Positions 54,228 to 64,000 of a stretch of 64,000 nucleotides of DNA are shown in pieces. This stretch comes from Flaccisagitta enflata (taxonomy: Eukaryota; Chaetognatha; Sagittoidea; Aphragmophora), in assembly GCA_965153355.1 (NCBI GenBank), contig OZ231128.1:434001-498000 (forward strand). Direction: 5' to 3'. The notes beneath the pieces were generated by a model, which saw only the letters and a program-made list of their open reading frames with translations, had not been told where the DNA came from and made no database searches. How positions within the stretch are numbered: position 1 is the first letter of the stretch; each line of letters starts with the position of its first letter. Made by a program: the position numbers and the translations under genes.

Positions 54228-54846
54228 GGAATTGGGTCCCCGGGAGTCGCCCTGGGAGACGAAACCTAATGGCAAAGAATGATGAAGTGAAATTCGTCAC
54301 TCAACCCAAGTGGGAGGTAGAGATGGCGGGGAAGGAGGAAACAGGTCGCTTAAGCATCATATGCTCAGCGGTTCCCATTACCCCATTGGGTCCCCGGGAG
54401 TCGCCCTGGGAGACGAATCGTAATGGCAAAGAATGATGAAGTGAAATTCGTCATTCAACCCAAGTGGGAGGTAGAGATGGCGGGGAAGGAGGAAACAGGT
54501 CGCTGAAGCATCATATGCTCAGCGGTACCCGTTGCCCCATTGGGTCCCCGGGAATTGCCGCGGGAGACGAAACGTAATGGCAAAGAATGATGAAGTGAAA
54601 TTCGTCATTCAACCCAAGTGGGAGGTAGAGATGGCGGGGAAGGAGGAAACAGGTCGCTGAAGCATCATATGCTCAGCGGTACCCGTTGCCCCATTGGGTC
54701 CCCGGGAATTGCCGCGGGAGACGAAACGTAATGGCAAAGAATGATGAAGTGAAATTCGTCATTCAACCCAAGTGGGAGGTAGAGATGGCGGGGAAGGAGG
54801 AAACAGGTCGCTGAAGCATCATATGCTCAGCGGTACCCGTTGCCCA
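54228..54846 (+). repeat. 154-bp tandem repeat, four copies
   Basis: Units start at GGGTCCCCGGGA near 54234, 54388, 54542 and 54696, exactly 154 bp apart. Each contains gaaattcgtcattcaaccca and ends agcggtacccgttgccc, similar to the F2 5' motif. Confidence 0.9.
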
Positions 54847-54888
54847 ATTATTTTTTAACATTATTTGGAAATAATCATTTGGTTACAA

Positions 54889-55019
54889 AACAAGGCCAGA
54901 TGCACAACCAATACCAGTTGCAGACAGGTGGGCAGGGGTGGAAACACACATTTTCACTTTCCAACTTGATCACCATGGACAAACAGAGGGATGGACAAAG
55001 CCTCTTAAAGATTTGCTAG
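54889..55019 (-). mobile_element. F1 element, degraded, minus
   Basis: Plus strand begins caaggccagatgcacaac and contains gacaggtgggcaggggtg, then ggacaaagcctcttaaag, the inverse of the family ends. Confidence 0.55.
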
Positions 55020-55142
55020 TCCAAAAAAATCAAAAATTGCTACGTGAAATCATAGGTCATCGGCCGCTTCCCAAAATAGGGAAACTTTAGAATAGGAAAA
55101 AATAAATGGCAAATGAGGGGGTGAAAAAAAGGAAAATGACAA

Positions 55143-55215
<73 letters not shown>

Positions 55216-55250
55216 TAAACAAGACAGACAGACAGAGACAAAGGCAGGAA
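55143..55250 (+). repeat. GA then GACA microsatellite
   Basis: GA 55145-55167, GACA 55167-55240 with interruptions. Confidence 0.95.
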
Positions 55251-55627
55251 GGATATACAGGCAGACACATACACTGAGGTTTCTTTTTTATCATTCTGCG
55301 TCAGTAATGATTCAAATGGTCGCATGTGTCAGTTTTGGTTCAGTGTCCTAGTGTCCAATTGTTTGCTACTGACAGACATATTATTGCCACTCATTCTTTC
55401 TTTGAACCACTATGGCACTATTGCAATCTGTCTCCACTGAGCCTTCGTTGGTAATCTGGCAAAGGATTTATGGTGCCCCTTATAATTTTGTTACAGCAGT
55501 AATTTTGTTGCTCCAATTTGGAGCCCAAAAATATTTGGCTCGAGGCGAAATTTATCGAGGGATCTGCACGGTGCTAAACTGTAAAGCCTTGCAAAACGAG
55601 AGCCCAGCAACCATGTTATCAATAGTC

Positions 55628-56235
55628 GCAAAAGCGTTAGATGGTCTGCGGTACCCGTGCCCTGCTGAGTAAGTTGTGCTTGAAGTTGAAGGGTGAGCAG
55701 GGCAGTGGCCCCAAAGGGGTAGACGACCTATGCTTTCACACATATGGGGGATTTTCTCCTTCTCCTTCTTCTCCTTCTTCTCCTCCGTCCCTCCCCCTCA
55801 AATCCCAGTCTCGAGGCCCAAATCCCAGCCTCGAGGCCCAAATCCCAGTCTCAAGGCCCAAATCCCAGCCTTGAGGCCTAAACCCTAGCCTCAAGGCCAA
55901 AATCCTAGCATGGAGGCTGAGACGTGGGCCTCAGCTGGGATCTAGACCTCTTGGCTGGGGTTTGGACCTCGAGGCTGAGGTTTGGGCCTCCAGGCTGTGA
56001 TTTGAGCCTCCGGGCTAGGATTTGGGCCCTGAGGCTAGGAATTGGGCCTCAAGACTGGGATTTGGGCCTCAAGTCTGGGATTTGGGCCTCGAGACTAGGA
56101 TTTAGGCCAAGACTGGGATATGATGGGGGGGGGGGACAAAGGAGAAGAAGGAGAAGAAGAAGAAGGAAAAAATCCCCTATATGTGTGAAAGCATAGGTCA
56201 TCGACCCCTTTGGGGGCCGCTGCCCAAAAGCACAG
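55628..56235. mobile_element. F2 foldback element (most complete copy)
   Basis: 5' motif gtcgcaaaagcgttagatgg then tctgcggtacccgtgccctg, an inverted terminal block (gtggccccaaaggggtagac ... atgctttcacacatatgg) matching 56178-56230 on the opposite strand, and an internal 20-bp array that flips orientation near 55930. Forms a hairpin of about 540 bp. Confidence 0.8.
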
Positions 56236-56362
56236 AAACACAATCAATAACAAGAAACAACAGCAAAGTGCACGGAAATGAGGACAACGACGACGATACA
56301 AGGGAGTCGTTTAATCATTTTAAGCTCGGGGAGGCGCATAAAAACCGCCGAAATTACGTTAC

Positions 56363-56855
<493 letters not shown>

Positions 56856-56859
56856 ACAT

Positions 56860-57780
56860 GACAATGATGACGGTGACAACGGCGACAATAACGACGACGT
56901 CGCTAATGTCAACATTGCCGGGGGTCTCAAGAAAGTGGTTGATTAAACAGACCCATAACGATGTTAAGAGCGACGAATTTGAGCAAATTACCACTCGTAA
57001 GATGTTTCCATCAGGAACTACAACGGTGATAACAGCAGCATTAACAGAAGCAGCGGCATGCAGCAGCAACGATGGCGTCGACAGCAGTATCAGGTCATTG
57101 CTAGAATCACAGAAAGGAAAAGAACCGGATTATTAACAGAGGATTTAAAAGATAGAAAAAAAGACAGACGGTTTAAAAAGACAGATAATTAACCAATGTG
57201 TTGAACCCCCCTTTTATTTCTTTTTTTTTCCCTTAAGGCAAGAAAATGAAAAAAATTAGACTTGGTCTAACTCTAGTGACTTCTGCTACATTTTCCGTGT
57301 GACTTATACTACTATGCATACATACTATTATAGTAGTTTTAGCCATATCCAGCATGAAACCTGATGATGGTTATTTAAACGTTTAAGCATATAAACATTA
57401 TCGGCCATTTGCTGCAAAAAGATTGAAAGCGTCAGATGGTTCACGGTACTGGTTGCTCCTAAATCAATATTAGTAATGAATCGTTACCAATGATGTCGTG
57501 GTAAGAGGGCAGCCACCCAAAAGGAGCAAGGTTTGGGGCTGTGAATAATGCTTCAAAGTCCAGGGGACCACGGGAGGGGGAGAGACAAAGAAGGATAGGG
57601 AGGGAAACATTCCCCATTAGTGTGAAAGAATAGGCATAGGCACAGCCATATAGGTCATGCGCCCCCTCAGAGCCACTGGTCAAAATATGGCATAACGGGA
57701 ACGCTCTCTTCGTCTGATAACCGAAATAATCTATCGTCAACTTAAGCCAAAAAAGAAGAGTTCATGAGACAAGGTCATCC
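56860..57780. other. Mostly unique sequence with F2 end
   Basis: Includes a degenerate F2 copy in 57420-57690 (gcgtcagatggttcacggta; tgtgaaagaataggcatagg). No gene supported. Confidence 0.45.
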
Positions 57781-57789
57781 ACGGTTCGC

Positions 57790-58930
57790 GACCCAAACGA
57801 ACACAATGTTCGCCTGTGGGGCCAGATTGGTGGTAACACTGACAAATGCACTATTCGCCCATGGGGCCATATTGGTGGTAATACTGTCGAATCCATTGTC
57901 TCTCATAGGACCCTATTGGTGGTAACACTGACAAATGCATTGTTCGCCCATGGGGCCATAGTGGTAGTAACACTGAAAAATGCACTATTCGCCCATGGAG
58001 CTATAGTGGTGGTAACACTGACAAATACAATGTTTGCCCATGGGGCCACATTGGTGGTAACACTGACAAACGCATTATTCGCTCATGGGGCCATATTGAT
58101 GGCAACACTGACAAATGCATTTTTTGCCCATGGGGCTACAGTGGTGGTAAAACTGACAAATACATTGTTTGCCCATGGGGCCACATTGGTGGTAACACTG
58201 ACAAACACATTGTTTGCCCATGGGGCCACATTGGTGGTAACACTGACAAACGCATTATTCGCTCATGGGGCCATATTGATGGCAACACTGACAAATGCAT
58301 TTTTTGCCCATGGGGCTATAGTGGTGGTAACACTGACAAATACATTGTTTGCCCATGGGGCAACATTGGTGTTAACACTGACAAACGCATTGTTTGCCCA
58401 TGGGGCCATAGTGGTAGTAACACTGACAAATGCACTATTCGCCCATGGGGCTATAGTGGTGGTAACACTGACAAACACATTAGTTGCCCATAGGGCCATA
58501 TTTGTGGTAAGACTGACAAATGCATTATTCGCCCCAGGGGACCATATTGATGGCAACACTGACAAATGCATTTTTTGCCCATGGGGCCATATTGGTGGTA
58601 ACACTGACAAATGCATTATTCGCCCCAGGGGACCATATTGATGGCAACACTGACAAATGCATTTTTTGCCCAAAGGGCCATATTGGTGGTAACACTGACA
58701 AATGCATTATTCGCCCCAGGGGACCATATTGATGGCAACACTGACAAACGCATTGTTTGCCCATGGGGCCATATTGGTGGTAACACTGACAAATGCATTG
58801 TTCGCCAAATGGGGCCATAGTGGGGGTAACTCTGACAAATGCACTGTACGCCGATGCGGCCACATTGGTGGTAACACTGATAAACGCATTGTTTGCCAAT
58901 GTGGCCATACTGGGGAACGCATTTCGCAGA
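57790..58930 (+). repeat. 45-bp minisatellite, about 25 copies
   Basis: Consensus gtggtaacactgacaaatgc, attgttcgcccatggggcca, tattg. The unit is a multiple of three and free of stops on both strands in most copies, so long frames appear on both. Late copies form a 91-bp higher-order unit (58520-58745). Confidence 0.95.
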
Positions 58931-59101
58931 CATGTGGCCACACTGAGGTCACGTTTTTCCCACACAAGAAACAGCACTCGGCAGTGCTACATGTCACCAC
59001 ATGAAACAGCAATAAGCAAAGCTCCATATTGCCACGTGAAACAGCCCTCGGCAGTTCTTTATGTCGCCATATGAAACAGCACTCTGTAGCAGGGGCGTTT
59101 A

Positions 59102-59409
59102 ATGGTCGCAAAAGCGTTAGATGGTCAGTGGTACCCGTGCCCTGCTTAAGTAGGTAAGGACTGTAGTTGAGGGAGGGAACAGGGTAGCGGCCCCAAAGGG
59201 ATCAATGACCTATGCTATCACACATATGGAGATTTTTTCCTCCTTCTCCTCCTCCTCCTCCTCCTCCTCCTCCGTACCCCCCCCCCCCCATCGCCCCAAC
59301 CTCCAGGCCCATATCTCAGCCTCGAGGCCCATATCCCAGCCTTGAGGCCTAAATCCCTGTCTTGATGCCCAAATCCCTTGAGACTGTGATTTGGGCCTTC
59401 GGTTTGGGA
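59102..59409 (+). mobile_element. F2 element, left half
   Basis: ggtcgcaaaagcgttagatg, gtcagtggtacccgtgccct, gcggccccaaagggatcaat, gacctatgctatcacacata, TCC run, then the 20-bp array. Ends where the 81-bp array starts. Confidence 0.75.
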
Positions 59410-60548
59410 TTTGGGCCTCACCGTGAGGCAAAACCACCCCCAACTTGGAAATACCACCCACCAACCAACTAGAACCACCCTACCCACCTCAATCACCATC
59501 ACCGTGAGGCAAAACCACCCCCGACTTGGAAATACCACCCACCAACCAACTAGAACCACCCTACCCACCTCAATCACCATCACCGTGAGGCAAAACCACC
59601 CCCGACTTGGAAATACCACCCTTCAACCAACTAGAACCACCCTACCCACCTCAATCACCATCACCGTGAGGCAAAACCACCCCCGACTTGGAAATACCAC
59701 CCACCAACCAACTAGAACCACCCTACCCACCTCAATCACCATCACCGTGAGGCAAAACCACCCCCGACTTGGAAATACCACCCACCAACCAACTAGAACC
59801 ACCCTACCCACCTCAATCACCATCACCGTGAGGCAAAACCACCCCCGCCTTGGAAATACCACCCACCAACCAACTAGAACCACCCTACCCACCTCAATCA
59901 CCATCACCGTGAGGCAAAACCACCCCCGACTTGGAAATACCACCCACCAACCAACTAGAACCACCCTACCCACCTCAATCACCATCACCGTGAGGCAAAA
60001 CCACCCCCGACTTGGAAAAACCACCCACCAACCAGCTAGAACCACCCTACCCACCTAAATCACCATCACCGTGAGGCAAAAACACCCCCGACTTGGAAAA
60101 ACCACCCACCAACCAGCTAGAACCACCCTACCCACCTAAATCACCATCACCGTGAGGCAAAAACACCCCCGACTTGGAAAAACCACCCACCAACCAGCTA
60201 GAACCACCCTACCCACCTCAATCACCATCACCGTGAGGCAAAACCACCCCGACTTGGAAATACCACCCACCAACCAACTAGAACCACCCTACCCACCTCA
60301 ATCACCATCACCGTGAGCAAACCACCCCCGACTTGGAAATACCACCCACCAACCAACTAGAACCACCCTACCCACCTCAATCACCATCACCGTGAGGCAA
60401 AACCACCCCCGACTTGGAAAAACCACCCACCAACCAGCTAGAACCACCCTACCCACCTAAATCACCATCACCATGAGGCAAAACCACCCCCGACTTGGAA
60501 ATACCACCCACCAACCAACTAGAACCACCCTACCCACCTACACCCTAG
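59409..60548 (+). repeat. 81-bp minisatellite, about 14 copies
   Basis: Consensus caccgtgaggcaaaaccacc, cccgacttggaaataccacc, caccaaccaactagaaccac, cctacccacctcaatcacca, t. Most copies are over 97 percent alike. The unit is 27 codons and open on both strands. Confidence 0.95.
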
Positions 60549-60841
60549 GAAAATGGTGTTTCGATCCCACGATTTCTCACCTTGATAGCCGGTCAACATC
60601 CCTCCCACCTCCACCTTTGAATTTTTTTATTGAATCATTTTACGAACACAAGTTTCTTGTGTGTATTTTCCAATTTCAGAAATTATAAAGGAAATGAAAT
60701 GTTGCAGGGCTAAAATGAACTTAATGATTAACAGTGATTAAAAACAATTTTGACAACTTTTCATCGGAAAATCATGTTTTGCTTTTTTATAAGCTGTGCT
60801 TTTGAATTGTAAGAGATTTTTTATATTATTCAAATAGTTTT

Positions 60842-60925
60842 TAGGTGCGCTAAAGCACCTGTAAAATTGGCTGTGTCCGCATTCACTTGACAATCCACAC
60901 GGCGCACTTCATTGGCCCCTTCCTA
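60842..60925 (+). mobile_element. F1 element, GGTGC-hairpin subfamily
   Basis: Starts AGGTGCGCTAAAGCACCT, perfect 6-bp stem, gtaaaattggctgtgtccgc. It ends cacggcgcacttcattggcc. Loop changed relative to the 8001 copy while the stem is kept. Confidence 0.7.
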
Positions 60926-60959
60926 GTCTCTCTATTGAGGTTGGACGTTGAACGCTTTT

Positions 60960-61200
60960 ACAGCATGAACACATATCTATGAATTCCACTGTCCTCGAGG
61001 CTCGAGGGAGTGAGCGAAGTGAGTGAACGAGCCTGAGAATGGAGCGAGTGAGCAAACAAAGCAATCATAGCAAAGCGAGCATAGCAAAGCGGAGCGCTGC
61101 GGAGCAAGTGAGCGGAGTGGGCAGTGCGAGCGAACTAACGTAGCGCACGACCAAGTGGCCCGTTAGAAATTTGCAATTGTCTTTGACTAGAAACACCTCC
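60960..61200 (-). repeat. F3 repeat, inverted copy
   Basis: Reverse complement of the 12247-12453 unit: gagggagtgagcgaagtgag, gcggagcgctgcggagcaag, ccaagtggcccgtt. Confidence 0.75.
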
Positions 61201-61401
61201 TTAGTGTGGCTCATTGTGCCACCCATACCCTACACTCAGACAATCAAAAATGTGCGTTTTCACAGACAGACTCCTTTTGGATAGACGGACGCTTGGCCGG
61301 AGTAACGGATGCACAGAACAATCAGCCCACGTGTGTGTGTGTGTGTGTATTTTTGAGTCAAACGTAATCGCGACCAACTTCGCTTTTTAGTCACGGAAAC
61401 A

Positions 61402-61830
<429 letters not shown>

Positions 61831-62344
61831 AGGTTTAAAAGTTGCTCTGGTTTTATATATTACATTGTCGGCGTCATAAGTCTAAGTAGTCATCGTGAGA
61901 ATCATCGTAGGTCAAGTCGTTGTCATTGTGTCATGTTTTGTAGTTATTTTGGTTATTTTCAGCCTTATTCTAAAAGAGGAGAAAAAGAAATAAAAAAAAA
62001 AGGAAGAAAACGCGGAAAAAGTATGACTGTCGGAATGCAGTAACGAGAGTTCGTTATGGAGTTTTGAGAGCTTTTTTTCAGAATGACAAAGCAAATTCTG
62101 GTAGGCTCGTACCTGGTCATGGTCAATTCACTATGTTATGAAAACCGTAACCACACACTAAAGAACGGTTGACTTGTCGGGGCTGGACCCTACCCACGTC
62201 TGTAGTGCTCAGTGTAAGTGGTAGCCTGATGGGTTCCTTTGCCCCTCAGGGGCGCGACGTTTTGCGACAATTCCTAAAAACTGCGGGAGTACTATGGATA
62301 TGTACTACTACACATAAAAATAGTAATTGAGTTTTTCTATGTCA

Positions 62345-62560
62345 GGGTGCATTGTGGGCCTTGAGGTTGGGATTTGGGCCTCAAGGCTGGGAATTGGGCC
62401 TCAAGGCTGGGAATTGGGCCTCAAGGCTGAGATATGGGCCTGGAGGTTGGGGGGAGGGGAGGGTACGAAGAAAAGAGAAGGAGAAGGAGAAGGAAGAGAA
62501 AATCTCCATATGTGTGAAAGAATAGGTCATCGATCACTTCGAGGCCGCTGCCCCAAAAGG
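62345..62560 (+). mobile_element. F2 element, right half
   Basis: 20-bp units (ttgggcctcaaggctgggaa) then GGGGA, GAAGGA and catatgtgtgaaagaatagg, tcatcgatcacttcgaggcc, gctgccccaaaag. 61860-62340 and 62565-62850 show no gene. Confidence 0.7.
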
Positions 62561-62859
62561 GGTCGCCAGGGTAGCCATGGCGACCGTTTTCGGACACAAA
62601 TAAGAGATTTCATCAAAACATGTTTTATGTTTTAGTTTTTCTTCATTTTGATTTGCTAATAACTCTGAGGACACGGGAGGGGGTTCAGGGTGTGTCTCAA
62701 CATTCAAATGATTGAAACTAACAATCTTTCAATTTGCATTAATTTCCATTTGGACTGGTGATGCATCATTACTGACAGGCACATCATGGATTTGTTAAAC
62801 ACATATGTGGCATGTGTAGTAAGACGAGTTTTCGCGCGTTTTACGCACGTTGCCACATG

Positions 62860-63015
62860 AGGCGCAGGAGGCACATGAGGCTTGGGAAGCACAGGGGGCG
62901 CATGGGGCGCATGGGGCGCAGGGGGCGCAGTGGGCGCAGTGGGCGCAGGGGGTGCAGAGGGCGCAGGGGGCGCAGTGGGCGCAGGGGGCGCAGTGGGCGC
63001 AGGGGGGCGCAAGGC
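62860..63015 (+). repeat. GGGGGCGCA 9-bp repeat
   Basis: About 15 units of GGGGGCGCA/TGGGCGCAG on the plus strand, strongly G-rich. Confidence 0.9.
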
Positions 63016-63126
63016 GGTGCGATTGGCGATCACGCTCCCGACCGATGACCTTTTGGCGCTCGGTCATCTGCGTCTGCGCCAAGTCAGGAACCTGGGCTAC
63101 ATTACGTGACATGACCCTGGGATCGA

Positions 63127-63884
<758 letters not shown>

Positions 63885-64000
63885 TGCCAACGCCGAGTCA
63901 CGTGACTTGATCCTCGGATCGACACTAGATCAGCTTTGGAGAGAGAAACAGAGGCTGGCAACATGAAAATCAGAAGCGGACCGAAAGAATTGGCGACCAA

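Noticed and set aside
55412-55672. 86-codon frame
   Set aside because: Its end overlaps the F2 5' motif; no homology recognised and it looks like repeat-derived sequence.
57916-60058. Repeat proteins in the 45-bp and 81-bp arrays
   Set aside because: Both strands are open because the unit is a multiple of three; no start context, splice sites or flanking coding sequence.
62565-62735. Minus-strand open stretch of about 57 codons
   Set aside because: Runs into the F2 end and has no start or splice support.

Overview
This is a stretch of nuclear genome from an animal (metazoan). Conserved protein segments are split by GT-AG introns whose reading phases match at every junction, and the non-coding DNA is dominated by microsatellites, minisatellites and small foldback transposons. 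The species cannot be named from the sequence. The coding content (Ser- and Gln-rich exons around a tensin SH2-PTB tail) suggests an invertebrate.

The plus strand from before base 1 to base 41932 carries the 3' part of a very large tensin gene. I assemble 14 exons: 1-926, 1630-1816, 2932-6066, 17307-21426, 23509-23760, 24363-24460, 28576-28798, 35703-35781, 36686-36804, 38228-38380, 38764-39363, 40652-40826, 41419-41487 and 41728-41932. They sum to 10341 nt, an open frame of 3446 codons plus stop. The first nine exons encode a long, mostly disordered Ser/Gln/Gly-rich region with one strong coiled-coil segment. The last five encode the SH2 domain and the PTB domain that define tensins, cytoskeletal adaptors of integrin adhesions. 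The N-terminal phosphatase-like and C2 domains, if present, lie left of the window. Exons 10-14 are near certain; membership of exons 1-4 rests on splice phase and composition.

The introns (927-41727) hold microsatellites, a 1.8-kb CTTT block, a 0.75-kb GGGA purine block, at least eight inverted-repeat (MITE-like) elements and many copies of a GTCC/GGTC-cored dispersed repeat, called F1 here. Two introns contain tandem decoy copies of a 3' splice site and the start of the following exon.

The tensin stop codon lies inside a tandem array of about 1.6 kb (41866-43503). From 43.5 to 49.1 kb there is AT-rich sequence with two foldback elements and a Tc1/mariner transposase remnant. On the minus strand, two exons (50094-49969 and 49294-49107) encode the C-terminus of an EF-hand protein, so the two genes are convergent; the rest of that gene lies at higher coordinates and was not found. 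From 50.4 kb to the end I see only repeats: a second element family (F2) with a 20-bp array, 154-bp, 45-bp and 81-bp arrays, and long AAC and AG/GACA microsatellites.

The most unusual signal is the F1 family. Each subfamily starts with a short hairpin whose stem sequence differs, with compensating changes, and the 3' arm of that hairpin is repeated near the element's other end.
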